Shown here piece by piece: positions 1 through 9,739 of a DNA stretch of 50,198 nt. Position 1 is the first letter of the stretch. Each line of letters opens with the position of its first letter. A model generated the notes under the pieces. That model ran no database searches. It was not told the DNA's origin and saw only the letters and a list, made by a program, of their open reading frames with translations. The DNA comes from Candidatus Omnitrophota bacterium (GTDB lineage: Bacteria; Omnitrophota; Gorgyraeia; 2-01-FULL-45-10), in NCBI GenBank assembly GCA_016929115.1, contig JAFGJL010000040.1:1-50198 (forward strand). Direction: 5' to 3'. A program made the translations under genes and the position numbers.

Positions 1-1
1 A

Positions 2-316
2 CCCGAAAGCGGCGTTTACGCGGCGCGCGTCCTCCTGCGGGGAAGGAAGCTGAAGGGCATAGTCAATATAGGCGTCAGGCCGACGTTCATCCGCAGGGGA
101 GCGTCCGAGGCCGAGCCCAGGATAGAGGTCCATATATTCGATTTCCGCAAGAAGATCTACGGTGAAGACCTTGAGATAATCTTTGTCCGGAAACTGCGCG
201 ATGAGCGGCAGTTCGCCTCAAAGGCCGCCCTGGCCGCTCAGATAGCCAAGGACGAGAGAAAAGCCCGCCGTATCCTTAGACCTGTCCGCCGAAGCACCCA
301 GGCTACAAAGCGTTGA
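2..316 (+). CDS. ribF: Riboflavin kinase/FAD synthetase RibF, C-terminal part (5' truncated by window)
   Basis: Frame-2 translation PESGVYAARVLLRGRKLKGIVNIGVRPTF...EVHIFDF...YGEDLEIIFVRKLRDERQF matches the RibF flavokinase C-terminus. Confidence 0.88.
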   Translation, partial: PESGVYAARVLLRGRKLKGIVNIGVRPTFIRRGASEAEPRIEVHIFDFRKKIYGEDLEIIFVRKLRDERQFASKAALAAQIAKDERKARRILRPVRRSTQATKR

Positions 317-337
317 TTGCGAAGGCGGATAAAACCC

Positions 338-366
338 TTTACACGATAGCGCAAGTATGGTATCAT
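338..366 (+). promoter_or_regulatory. Candidate sigma70-type promoter for rpsO: TTTACA-N17-TATCAT
   Basis: TTTACA at 338-343 and TATCAT at 361-366, spacing 17, in the intergenic gap. Confidence 0.45.
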
Positions 367-439
367 CTAGTTTACAAACTATATTTCCTGCTAATTTATA
401 TTAAGGTACATTGTGTGATGTATCTGGCAGGAACTTTTA

Positions 440-468
440 TTTTTACCGTGATGTTTTAGGGGTAAAAA
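440..468 (+). promoter_or_regulatory. Stem-loop in rpsO 5' leader
   Basis: TTTTTACC (440-447) pairs with GGTAAAAA (461-468), 13-nt loop, upstream of the likely TTG start at 492. Confidence 0.45.
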
Positions 469-491
469 AAGATAGCGTAGCGAGGTGTGAA

Positions 492-761
492 TTGGCACTG
501 AAAAAGGAAAAGAAGACGGCTGTTATCAAAACGTACAAAGAGCACGAGAAAGACAGCGGCTCACCCAGCGTGCAGATAGCGCTCCTGACCGAAAGGATCA
601 ACTCGCTGTCGGAGCATTTTAAGAACCACAAACGCGACCACCATTCGCGCCGGGGGCTGCTACGCATGGTCAGCATACGCAGGCGGCTGCTTGAGTATCT
701 GAAGAAGACCGATTCGAAGAAATACCAGGACATCATAAAGAAGCTGGACCTTAGAAAATAA
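492..761 (+). CDS. rpsO: 30S ribosomal protein S15
   Basis: [73 protein letters not shown] start at 492 preceded by GAGGTG gives 89 aa, the usual S15 length. Confidence 0.93.
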   Translation: MALKKEKKTAVIKTYKEHEKDSGSPSVQIALLTERINSLSEHFKNHKRDHHSRRGLLRMVSIRRRLLEYLKKTDSKKYQDIIKKLDLRK

Positions 762-791
762 CAGAGAACGGGGGAGAAAAGACAGAAGCAT

Positions 792-2966
792 ATGATAAAC
801 AAATTCGAGACGAAAATAGGCGGCAAGGACATAATCATCGAGACCGGCAGAATGGCTAAGCAGGCGGATGGCGCTTGCACCGTCCGCCTGGGTGGTACGG
901 TAGTGCTTGTGACGGCGGTATGCTCGGGCGAGCCAAGGGAAGGGGTCGATTTCTTTCCCCTTACCTGTGAATATCAGGAGAAGACCTACGCGGCCGGCAA
1001 GATACCCGGCGGGTTCTTCAAGAGAGAAGGCAGGCCCTCCGAGAAAGAGATACTTTCCGCCCGCCTCATGGATAGGCCCGTCAGGCCGCTTTTCCCTAAG
1101 GGCATGCTGAACGAGGTCCAAATAGTGGCGATCGTCATCTCCAGCGACAGCGAGAACGATTCCGATGTCCTCGCGATGATCGGCGCATCGAGCGCCCTCA
1201 CCGTCTCCGATATCCCCTTCAACGGGCCTATTGGGACGGTCAGGGTCGGCAGGATAGACGGCAAGTTCGTCCTGTTCCCGACCTTCAAAGAGCTGGAATC
1301 TAGCGACCTCGACCTCGTTGTGACAGGCAGCCGTGACGGCGTCGTGATGATCGAGTCCGGTTCCAACGAGCTTGGCGAAGACGTTTTCTGCGAGGCCATC
1401 AACTTTGCCCAGGAACAACTGCAGGCGGTCATCGACCTGCAGGAACGGATGGCGCGCGAGGTCGGCAAGAAGAAGCGCGATATACAGTTGCACGCGGTCG
1501 ACCCGGATCTGTTGGCCAAGGTAAGAGAGCTCGCTACGGCGCGGCTTGACGAGATCAACAAGCTCGGCACCAAGGAACAGCGCGAAGAGGCGATCGTCAT
1601 GCTCTCGAAAGAGCTTATCGAGAAGCTCGTCACGGAAGAGTCCGGCTACTCGGCTCGGGACGTCAGGACCGCGCTCGTCGAGGTAGAAGAGGAAGAGGTC
1701 AGGAAGTTCATCGTTGTGAACAAGAAGCGCGTCGACGGCAGGCGTTTCGATGAGGTCCGCCCCATCACATGCGAGGTCGGCATACTGCCCAGGACGCACG
1801 GTTCGGGGTTATTCACCCGCGGCCAGACGCAAAGTCTATCCGTGACGACTCTCGGCACGAGCGCCGATACCCAGACGATCGACGCCCTTGAGGGTGAGAT
1901 GGAGAAAAGTTTTATGCTGCACTATAACTTCCCTTCGTTCTCCGTCGGGGAAGTGCGGCCGATCAGGGGGCCGGGCAGGCGCGAGATAGGCCATGGCGCG
2001 CTCGCTGAGCGGGCGCTGAAACCACTTATGCCTGACAAGGAGAAATTTCCTTATACCGTCAGGGTCGTCTCGGAGATCCTGGAGTCGAACGGCTCCTCGA
2101 GCATGGCGACTGTTTGCGCTACGACGCTCTCCCTGATGGACGCCGGCGTCCCGATAGGCAGTCCCGTGAGCGGCATAGCGATAGGGCTTATCAAGAACCA
2201 TAACGAGGAGATCCTCCTGACCGACATCGGCGGCGTAGAGGACCACTTTGGCGACATGGACTTCAAGGTAGCAGGAACGAGGAAAGGCATAACCGCGCTC
2301 CAGGTCGACCTCAAGGTGACTTCGATCTCTAAGGATATCATAAAGAAGGCCCTTGAAGCGGGCAGGGTTGCCAGGTTCTCGGTGCTCGATAAGATGGAAC
2401 AGACGATATCGAGCCCCAAGGAGGCCATATCCGAATACGCGCCTCGCCTGACGAGTTTCAAGATATCCGAGGATAAGATAGGCATGGTCATCGGGCCCGG
2501 CGGCAAGGTTATAAAGAAGATAATAGCGGATACAGGCGCCACGATCGATATCAGCGATGACGGGACTGTGCAGGTTGCGTCATCGGATTCAGCGGCCGTG
2601 GAGAAGGCCGTTGGCATTATCAGGGCGCTGGTAGAAGAGCCGGAGATCGGCAAGCTTTATACAGGCAAGATAACCCGGATAATGAACTTCGGCGCGTTCT
2701 GCGAGATACTGCCCGGCAAGGAGGGCCTGATCCACGTCTCGGAACTGGCGAACAAGTTCGTGAAGACGGTGGACGAGGTCGTGAAGGTGGGCGACGAGGT
2801 CACCGTGAAACTTGTCGAGGTCGACGACCAGGGCCGCTTGAACCTTTCGAAGAAGCAGGCGGATCCCGACTGGAAGCCCGAGCCTCCGGGTGAAGGCGGT
2901 GCCGAGGGCGGCGCGCCCAGGCCGCGCGGCGGCGACCGCGGACGGCCGCACCACAGAAGAAGTTAA
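792..2966 (+). CDS. pnp: Polyribonucleotide nucleotidyltransferase (PNPase) with KH and S1 domains
   Basis: RNase PH-type repeats, GPGGKVIKKIIADTGATIDI (KH), GKITRIMNFGAFCEILPGKEGLIHVSELA (S1). Confidence 0.97.
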   Translation: MINKFETKIGGKDIIIETGRMAKQADGACTVRLGGTVVLVTAVCSGEPREGVDFFPLTCEYQEKTYAAGKIPGGFFKREGRPSEKEILSARLMDRPVRPLFPKGMLNEVQIVAIVISSDSENDSDVLAMIGASSALTVSDIPFNGPIGTVRVGRIDGKFVLFPTFKELESSDLDLVVTGSRDGVVMIESGSNELGEDVFCEAINFAQEQLQAVIDLQERMAREVGKKKRDIQLHAVDPDLLAKVRELATARLDEINKLGTKEQREEAIVMLSKELIEKLVTEESGYSARDVRTALVEVEEEEVRKFIVVNKKRVDGRRFDEVRPITCEVGILPRTHGSGLFTRGQTQSLSVTTLGTSADTQTIDALEGEMEKSFMLHYNFPSFSVGEVRPIRGPGRREIGHGALAERALKPLMPDKEKFPYTVRVVSEILESNGSSSMATVCATTLSLMDAGVPIGSPVSGIAIGLIKNHNEEILLTDIGGVEDHFGDMDFKVAGTRKGITALQVDLKVTSISKDIIKKALEAGRVARFSVLDKMEQTISSPKEAISEYAPRLTSFKISEDKIGMVIGPGGKVIKKIIADTGATIDISDDGTVQVASSDSAAVEKAVGIIRALVEEPEIGKLYTGKITRIMNFGAFCEILPGKEGLIHVSELANKFVKTVDEVVKVGDEVTVKLVEVDDQGRLNLSKKQADPDWKPEPPGEGGAEGGAPRPRGGDRGRPHHRRS

Positions 2967-2988
2967 GCGCAAAATCCTATCCCTGAAC

Positions 2989-3438
2989 TTGAAGAAGATA
3001 AAGATCCATCTTAAACGCAAGGACGGCTGTGGTGACATGCCGGTCCCCGCCTACGCCACCTCAGGCTCAAGCGGCATGGACCTGCGAGCCGATGTCGAAG
3101 GCGAAGTGGCCCTAAGGCCAGGCGAGATACGGCTTATATCGACCGGCATCTACGTGAGCATGCCGGAAGGCTATGAGGCCGAGATCCGGCCCAGAAGCGG
3201 CCTGGCCCTGAAACACGGCGTCAGCCTTGTAAATACCCCCGGCACCATAGACTCCGACTATCGCGGGCTCCTCAGCCTCATCATGATAAATCACGGTAAG
3301 GATGAATTCCTGATCAGGCGCGGGGACAGGGTCGCGCAGATGGTGATAAAAGAGGTCATAAAAGCCGATATAGAGATGGTCGGGGAGCTTGACGAGACGG
3401 TGCGCTCCGTCGGCGGGTTCGGGCATACAGGGAAATAG
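2989..3438 (+). CDS. dut: dUTP diphosphatase
   Basis: ATSGSSGMDLRAD, RSGLALKHGVSLVNTPGTIDSDYRG, GDRVAQMVI, RSVGGFGHTGK motifs; start codon uncertain (ORF track extends to 2890 inside pnp). Confidence 0.92.
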   Translation: MKKIKIHLKRKDGCGDMPVPAYATSGSSGMDLRADVEGEVALRPGEIRLISTGIYVSMPEGYEAEIRPRSGLALKHGVSLVNTPGTIDSDYRGLLSLIMINHGKDEFLIRRGDRVAQMVIKEVIKADIEMVGELDETVRSVGGFGHTGK

Positions 3439-3443
3439 ATCCA

Positions 3444-4217
3444 GTGACGATCGCGCAAGCTGTGATATTAGGGGTCATCCAGGGCCTGACGGAATTTTTA
3501 CCGATCTCGAGCTCCGGGCATCTTGTCATAGCGCAAAAGTTGCTCGGGATGGAAGGCCCCAGGCTGGCATTCGACGTCTTCCTGCATCTGGGAACGCTTA
3601 TAGCTGTCATCGTGTATTTCAGGAAGTATATAGTAGATATCCTGACGAAAGACCGGGAGACCTTGATCTATCTGGTCATCGGCTCGTTCCCGGCGCTTGT
3701 AGCCGGCTTTTTGCTGAAGGACAGCATCGAGAATCTTTTCAACGCGCCTAAATTCGTCGGTTACATGCTGATAACGACCGGCGCGTGGATCGTCCTGGCA
3801 AGTATCGCCTCGGCGCTCTATAAAAAGCGCGGCGCGGAGAAAGAGCTCGATATCGTCAACACATTTCTGATAGGCTGTGCCCAGGCGGTAAGTATCATCC
3901 CCGGTATTTCGCGCAGCGGCGCCACGATCGCGACAGGGTTCCTGAGCGGGATCGAGGCGCGGACGGCGTGCACCTTCGCATTCGTCCTGTCGATACCGGC
4001 AGTGGCCGGGGCGACAGCGCTCAAAGCGGTAAAGATAACCTCGGAGCTCGCGGGGCCGGGATCGCTGGCATTCATGGCGGGAGGGCTGGCGGCAATGCTT
4101 GCCGGACTGGCCTCTATAAGCATCGTTTTAAGGCTTGTGCAGCGAAGGCTCTTTTTTGTCTTCGGGATATATTGCCTTTTGGCCGGGTTTTTTACCGCAT
4201 TTTATTTATTCCGGTGA
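3444..4217 (+). CDS. uppP: Undecaprenyl-diphosphatase UppP/BacA
   Basis: GVIQGLTEFLPISSSGHLVIAQ and PGISRSGATIATGFLSG motifs; GTG start. Confidence 0.95.
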   Translation: MTIAQAVILGVIQGLTEFLPISSSGHLVIAQKLLGMEGPRLAFDVFLHLGTLIAVIVYFRKYIVDILTKDRETLIYLVIGSFPALVAGFLLKDSIENLFNAPKFVGYMLITTGAWIVLASIASALYKKRGAEKELDIVNTFLIGCAQAVSIIPGISRSGATIATGFLSGIEARTACTFAFVLSIPAVAGATALKAVKITSELAGPGSLAFMAGGLAAMLAGLASISIVLRLVQRRLFFVFGIYCLLAGFFTAFYLFR

Positions 4218-4223
4218 AATGAC

Positions 4224-6422
4224 ATGGACAAGACCAGGTGGAATGAGATACAGGGCGTAGTGTTTTTCGCTATCGCCCTACTCATCTTCATAAGCCTCAT
4301 CACGTTCGACTTTTTTGACCTCGGGCTCTTCGTATCGACGCCCAACTACCCGGTAAAGAACTTTGCCGGTCTCTTCGGCGCCTATCTCGCCGGACTGCTC
4401 TTCTTCATAATGGGCCTGAGCGCGTACGTGATACCGCTTCTGGTCTTCTCATGGGCCGTGGCGCGCTTCTTCGGTGTGACTCCGCAGAGGCTATACTTCA
4501 AGCTTTTCGGGACGCTTTTCCTTGTCCTGGCCGCGAGCTCGCTCTTCGCCATACTGGGCAGGGGCGATAACGCCTTCCGTTTCAATCTTGGCGGCATCGT
4601 AGGGCTCATCTCGTCCGATTTTCTCATCACATATCTCGGCTACGGCGGCGCGTTCGTCGTGATCGTCGTCCTCTTCCTGCTGTCGCTTCTCCTTGCTACG
4701 GAATTCCTTCTACTGCCGTTCCTCGTTAACGTCTTCGGCCGTTTTAAGAGAGCATCAAAAGCTATAGCGGGCGAAAAAGAGCCGCAGCTCTTTACTGCCA
4801 AGAGGCCCAAGATCAGGATCAAGGCGGAAGGCAGGGAATTGAAGGAGCCAAAGGAAACTCCGAAGGCCACCCCCGTGACGGCCATAAAGAAAGAGCCGTT
4901 CATCGCAAAGAAGCCCGCCCCGCCGCCTCCGCCGCTCGTGAAGGTCCACAAGGAGCCGGTTACGAGACCTGTTGCCGCGGAGAAGCCGAGGATAGACCCA
5001 AGCGGCTACAAGCTTCCGGGTCTTGACCTTTTGGACGCCCCGCCGCCCATAGAATCGCGCAAGATACAGGAGGATTTCGAAGCCAATGCCCGGACACTTG
5101 AGGAGACGCTTCGCGATTTCGAGATAGAGGCGAAGGTCGTCGAGATAAACAAGGGGCCGGTCATAACGCGCTATGAACTCGAACCGGCGCCCGGCATCAA
5201 GATACAGAAGGTCACCTCATTGAGCGACAATATATCCCTGGCGATGAAGGCCCAGTCTGTCAGGATAGTCGCGCCGGTGCCGGGCAAGGGCACCATAGGT
5301 ATCGAGGTCCCGAACTCGGTGAGCGCGCTCGTCTATTTGCGCGATGTGCTTGAGTCTAATGAGTATAAGCAGGCAAAAGGGAAACTGAGGCTCGCGCTCG
5401 GCAAGGATATCGCCGGCGCCCCGGTCATCGCGGACCTTACTACCATGCCGCATCTTCTGATAGCCGGCGCGACAGGGTCGGGCAAGACGGTCTGTATCAA
5501 CAGCGTCATAACGTCGCTGCTCTTCGCTTACACACCGGATGAATTGAAATTCATCATGGTCGACCCGAAGCGCGTCGAGCTGGCCGTCTTTAACGACCTG
5601 CCGCATCTTCTATGCCCGGTAGTGACCGATTCGAAGAAGAGCCCCGGCACTCTCGAGTGGGTGGTCAGCACCATGGATTCGCGCTATGAGCTCTTGGCGC
5701 AATCAGGCACGCGCGACATCGCCCGCTATAACGAGAAGATGGCCAAAGACTCCAAGGACAGGCTGCCTTACATCATCGTCGTCATCGACGAGCTTGCCGA
5801 TCTCATGATGGTCGCGCAGCAGGACGTCGAGACTACCATCACACGCCTTGCGCAGCTTTCGAGGGCTGTCGGGATACATATAATAATAGCGACGCAGAGG
5901 CCTTCGGTCGATGTCATCACCGGTGTCATCAAGGCAAACCTGCCGGCTCGCATATCGTTCAAGGTCGCGTCTAAGGTCGATTCGCGCACTGTCCTAGACA
6001 TGAACGGCGCGGACAAGCTTCTGGGCAGGGGAGACATGCTCTTTATCGAGCCGGGGGCTTCAAAGCCGGTGAGGGCGCAGTGCTCCCTTATATCGGACAA
6101 GGAGATAGAGCGCATCACATCGTTCATCAAGGCCCAGAGGGGGCCACAGTACGTTGAGGAGATAGAGGAAGAGTCCAAGAAGCCGAGCTTCAAGAAGTTC
6201 GAGAAGGACGAGGTATACGGCGAGGCGGTGCGGTGCGTCCTGGAGACGGGACAGGCCTCGGTATCGATACTTCAACGGCGGCTCGGGGTCGGCTATACCA
6301 GGGCCGCGCGCCTCGTCGATATGATGGAAGACGAAGGCATCGTCGGGCCGTACCAGGGCTCCAAGCCCAGGGATATCATGATGACGTTAGAGGAGTTCCA
6401 GGCAAAGAATGGAACAGCGTGA
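4224..6422 (+). CDS. ftsK: DNA translocase FtsK/SpoIIIE
   Basis: N-terminal TM helices, GATGSGKTVCINSVI Walker A, VVIDELADLMM Walker B, C-terminal gamma winged-helix domain. Confidence 0.95.
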   Translation: MDKTRWNEIQGVVFFAIALLIFISLITFDFFDLGLFVSTPNYPVKNFAGLFGAYLAGLLFFIMGLSAYVIPLLVFSWAVARFFGVTPQRLYFKLFGTLFLVLAASSLFAILGRGDNAFRFNLGGIVGLISSDFLITYLGYGGAFVVIVVLFLLSLLLATEFLLLPFLVNVFGRFKRASKAIAGEKEPQLFTAKRPKIRIKAEGRELKEPKETPKATPVTAIKKEPFIAKKPAPPPPPLVKVHKEPVTRPVAAEKPRIDPSGYKLPGLDLLDAPPPIESRKIQEDFEANARTLEETLRDFEIEAKVVEINKGPVITRYELEPAPGIKIQKVTSLSDNISLAMKAQSVRIVAPVPGKGTIGIEVPNSVSALVYLRDVLESNEYKQAKGKLRLALGKDIAGAPVIADLTTMPHLLIAGATGSGKTVCINSVITSLLFAYTPDELKFIMVDPKRVELAVFNDLPHLLCPVVTDSKKSPGTLEWVVSTMDSRYELLAQSGTRDIARYNEKMAKDSKDRLPYIIVVIDELADLMMVAQQDVETTITRLAQLSRAVGIHIIIATQRPSVDVITGVIKANLPARISFKVASKVDSRTVLDMNGADKLLGRGDMLFIEPGASKPVRAQCSLISDKEIERITSFIKAQRGPQYVEEIEEESKKPSFKKFEKDEVYGEAVRCVLETGQASVSILQRRLGVGYTRAARLVDMMEDEGIVGPYQGSKPRDIMMTLEEFQAKNGTA

Positions 6423-7209
6423 TTTTACGATGACCAAGACCCAGAAAGCTATCCTTGGCGAGAAGCTGAAGCAGGCCCGCGAGCGCAAATCTCTCACCAT
6501 AGACCAGGTCCAGAGGCAGACCAAGATATACTCAAACGTCATCATCGCCCTTGAAGATGGCAGATGCGACGAGGTCGTACCCGCGTTGTACGTAAAGAGC
6601 TTCCTTAAGAAATATGCCCAGTTCCTCGGGCTCGACCCTGCCGCGGTCACCAGGGAGTACGGTTTCGATAAGGAACGCGTTTCGCAAAGGGAATTTATTA
6701 AGGAGCGTCCCGAGAAGCAGGCGCCGTCCCGGCAGGCCATCCAGACCATAAGACAGATGCCTTCCGGCAGTCCGTTGCGGCTCATACGTTTGGCCGGGTT
6801 TGCGGTTCTGGCGCTTGCCGTGATCTTTACGTCAATATACGTGGGGAAGAAGGTCTTCGCGGCCTTTAATAGGCCGCGCATAATAGTGCGAGGGTCTTCT
6901 TCCGCGGTCATCAAAGGCAGGCGCGCCTCTTCGGCCGCCACGTCAGCAAAGAGGGCCACTAGGCCGTTCACCCTTGTGCTTAAAGTAAAGGAACCGGTCT
7001 GGGTCGAGGTCAGGAAGGACGGCGAGGAGCTCTATAAAAGGGTGCTGCCGAAAGGAACGGCCGAGACTTTCAAGGCCGACCAGAAGATGGAATTCTATAT
7101 CGCTAAGGCGGCATCGGTCGATCTTGTGCTCGACGGAAAACGTATCAAACTACCGGCAAAAGGGGTCTTGAAACACCTTGAGGTCACGAAGAAGGGTGTA
7201 GCTTGGTAG
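6409..7209 (+). CDS. rodZ: RodZ-like helix-turn-helix membrane protein
   Basis: LGEKLKQARERKSLTIDQVQRQTKIYSNVIIALEDGRCDEVVPALYVKSFLKKYAQFLGLDP (HTH_25-like), TM helix, C-terminal beta domain; start may be ATG 6430. Confidence 0.8.
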   Translation: MEQRDFTMTKTQKAILGEKLKQARERKSLTIDQVQRQTKIYSNVIIALEDGRCDEVVPALYVKSFLKKYAQFLGLDPAAVTREYGFDKERVSQREFIKERPEKQAPSRQAIQTIRQMPSGSPLRLIRLAGFAVLALAVIFTSIYVGKKVFAAFNRPRIIVRGSSSAVIKGRRASSAATSAKRATRPFTLVLKVKEPVWVEVRKDGEELYKRVLPKGTAETFKADQKMEFYIAKAASVDLVLDGKRIKLPAKGVLKHLEVTKKGVAW

Positions 7210-7226
7210 GGCAGCACATTCCGCGC

Positions 7227-8561
7227 ATGGCCACAGTAGCTATCACCAGCCTAGGGTGCCCCCGAAACCTTGTCGATTCAGAGATAATCCTCGGTTCTTT
7301 GAAAAAATCCGGTTTTAAGGTAGTCGATATCGCTAAGGGCGCCGATGTCTTCATCGTCAATACCTGCGCTTTTGTGGAGTCGGCCCGGAAGGAGTCGGTG
7401 GACATGATCCTTGAGGCCGCCTACCTTAAAAGCAAGGGCAGGATAAAGCACATCGTCATCTGCGGCTGCCTGCCCCAGCTATATAAAGGCGAGCTCCTCA
7501 AAGAGCTTCCTGAAGCCGATGCCATCATAGGGCCGGGCGATATACCGCGCGTCGCGGATATTATAAGGGGCCTGGGCAAAGGGGTGAGGAGATCCGCGGT
7601 CTCCGATAGGCCCACTTATATATATGACGAGCGTTCGCCGCGCCTGGTCCTTACCCCGCGGCATTACGCTTATGTGAAGATATCCGAAGGGTGCGACAAC
7701 CTTTGCAGTTACTGCATCATTCCGCGTCTCCGCGGCCGGTCGAGGTCGAGGCCCATGGGTTCCGTGTTAAAGGAGATAGATGGGCTGTCAGCCGGCGGCC
7801 GGTTAAAGGAAGTGAATATCATAGGCCAGGATACAACAGCTTATGGCATCGACCTGTACGGAAAAAGGCGCCTTCCGGCGCTGCTTAAGAAGATATGCGC
7901 TCTTTCTAATAGCGTGAGGTGGGTGAGGCTGCTCTACACCCATCCGGCCCATTACACGGACGAGTTTATCAAGACTGTCCGGCGCGAAGATAAGGTATGC
8001 AAATACCTCGACTTTCCGGTCCAGCATATAAGCGACAGGATCCTTAAGCGCATGAACAGGCGCTCGACGAAAAGGCATATCACCGGCATTATCGAAAAGT
8101 TGCGCAAATGCATACCGGGGCTCGTTCTCAGGACGTCGATAATAGTCGGCTTTCCCGGGGAGACCGATAGAGAATTCAGGGAGCTTCTAGATTTTGTCCG
8201 CAAGACGCGGTTCGAGCGTCTCGGCGCTTTTATATATTCGCAGGAGGAAGGGACTGCGGCGGCCGCATACAAAAACCAGGTCCCCGCGAAGATAAAGAAC
8301 GAACGTTTTGACGAGATAATGAAGGCGCAGCAGGCAGTCTCGCGCGATCTCAATGCCTCGCTCCTTGGAAAGGCGGTGGATGTGCTGATCGACGAGAAGG
8401 CGGGCGGAGAGAAGGCGCGTTTCCTGGGCCGCACTCAGGGCGACGCGCCGGAGGTCGACGGCCTGGTGCATGTGACGGGAAAAGATCTAAAGATCGGCGG
8501 ATTCTATAAAGTAAAGATAACGGATACGCTTGAATACGATCTGGCGGGAGAAACGGTCTAG
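7227..8561 (+). CDS. rimO: Ribosomal protein S12 methylthiotransferase RimO
   Basis: TSLGCPRNLVDSE, radical-SAM CDNLCSYCIIPRLRGRSRSRP, HISDRILKRMNR; ATG 7227 preferred over TTG 7203. Confidence 0.93.
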   Translation: MATVAITSLGCPRNLVDSEIILGSLKKSGFKVVDIAKGADVFIVNTCAFVESARKESVDMILEAAYLKSKGRIKHIVICGCLPQLYKGELLKELPEADAIIGPGDIPRVADIIRGLGKGVRRSAVSDRPTYIYDERSPRLVLTPRHYAYVKISEGCDNLCSYCIIPRLRGRSRSRPMGSVLKEIDGLSAGGRLKEVNIIGQDTTAYGIDLYGKRRLPALLKKICALSNSVRWVRLLYTHPAHYTDEFIKTVRREDKVCKYLDFPVQHISDRILKRMNRRSTKRHITGIIEKLRKCIPGLVLRTSIIVGFPGETDREFRELLDFVRKTRFERLGAFIYSQEEGTAAAAYKNQVPAKIKNERFDEIMKAQQAVSRDLNASLLGKAVDVLIDEKAGGEKARFLGRTQGDAPEVDGLVHVTGKDLKIGGFYKVKITDTLEYDLAGETV

Positions 8562-9170
8562 ATGAAAAAGACGAACGTCTTCAACCTGGCGAACCAGCTG
8601 ACGATATCGCGCATGATCCTGGCGTTCGTCTTTATGGCCTTTCTGTTCGCGCACGGCTTTACGGCGAAGGTGATGGCGTTATGCGTATTTATCCTGGCCT
8701 CTTTTACCGACGCTGTGGACGGCTTTATCGCGAAGAAGGCTGGCATGGTCACGGATTTCGGGAAGCTGATAGACCCGATAGCTGACAAAGTCCTGGTCCT
8801 TGCCGCGTTCATTTCTTTCGTGGAGATGGGGATAGTTCCGGCATGGATGGTCGTCATAATAATATTCAGGGAAGTCGCCGTTACAGGCTTGAGGGTACTG
8901 GCGCTCGCGAAGAACAAGGTCATAGCGGCCGACGGCGGCGGGAAGCATAAGATGATAACGCAGGTCGTGACAATAGTCGCGATCCTGATATTCATCATCT
9001 TCAGGGAAGGAGGGAGGACGGTATTCGCCTTTTGGGATGAACGGCATGTGGGCATATTCCAGGATGCGATATTTGCGCTGATGGCGCTTACCACAGTGCT
9101 GACGCTTGTCAGCGGCGTAAACTATCTTGTCAAGAACAAGGAGGTTTACTTCAATGCAAAAACTGGTTAA
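8562..9170 (+). CDS. pgsA: CDP-diacylglycerol--glycerol-3-phosphate 3-phosphatidyltransferase
   Basis: NLANQLTISRMIL and ASFTDAVDGFIAKKAGMVTDFGKLIDPIADK CDP-alcohol phosphotransferase motif. Confidence 0.92.
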   Translation: MKKTNVFNLANQLTISRMILAFVFMAFLFAHGFTAKVMALCVFILASFTDAVDGFIAKKAGMVTDFGKLIDPIADKVLVLAAFISFVEMGIVPAWMVVIIIFREVAVTGLRVLALAKNKVIAADGGGKHKMITQVVTIVAILIFIIFREGGRTVFAFWDERHVGIFQDAIFALMALTTVLTLVSGVNYLVKNKEVYFNAKTG

Positions 9171-9606
9171 GTTCATCACAAGCTTTTTCTATCTCGGCCA
9201 TTCTCCCATTACACCGGGCACTTTTGGTAGCCTTGGCGGCGTCGCGGTCTATTACCTTGTAAGGAGCAACGTCATCCTTTATGCCTTCACCATCTTTTTC
9301 CTCTTCATGTTGGGGTGGCTCTTCACGGCCGAAGCGGAACGAATATATAAGAGCAAGGACGCGAAGATGATAGTCATAGATGAGGCGAGCGGTATGCTCC
9401 TCGCGCTTTTCTGCGTTCCGTATTCGCTGGCCTGCATTATAGCGGGTTTTATCCTTTTCAGGGTATTCGACATAACCAAGGTCCCGCCGGCACGGCAACT
9501 GGAAAAGTTCACAGGCGCCTACGGCGTCATGCTAGACGATGTCATAGCCGCAGTATATACAAATATTATTCTCCAATTAGTATTCCGTGTCATCCTTCCA
9601 CGTTAG
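9154..9606 (+). CDS. pgpA: Phosphatidylglycerophosphatase A
   Basis: SFFYLGHSPITPGTFGSLGGVAVYYL, IDEASGM, FRVFDITKVPPARQLEK; ATG 9154 with AAGGAGG upstream. Confidence 0.9.
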   Translation: MQKLVKFITSFFYLGHSPITPGTFGSLGGVAVYYLVRSNVILYAFTIFFLFMLGWLFTAEAERIYKSKDAKMIVIDEASGMLLALFCVPYSLACIIAGFILFRVFDITKVPPARQLEKFTGAYGVMLDDVIAAVYTNIILQLVFRVILPR

Positions 9607-9631
9607 AATATAAAAAAGTAAGTTAACCAAG

Positions 9632-9660
9632 TTGACTCTCATAATATAATATGGTATCTT
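9632..9660 (+). promoter_or_regulatory. Candidate promoter of the giant-gene cluster: TTGACT-N17-TATCTT
   Basis: AT-rich intergenic gap 9607-9739; TTGACT at 9632-9637, TATCTT at 9655-9660. Confidence 0.4.
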
Positions 9661-9739
9661 TAATGCATATTATTTTCTCTGTGTGTTCTGAATTTTTTTT
9701 GGCTTAAAAGTTAAAAGAATAAAACACTAAGGACATACA

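Noticed and set aside
660-1799. 379-aa minus-strand ORF opposite rpsO/pnp
   Set aside because: Overlaps well-supported rpsO and pnp; translation resembles no protein family.
2890-2988. Upstream extension of dut into pnp
   Set aside because: Reads out-of-frame through the RGG-rich pnp tail; normal dUTPase length is obtained from about 2989.
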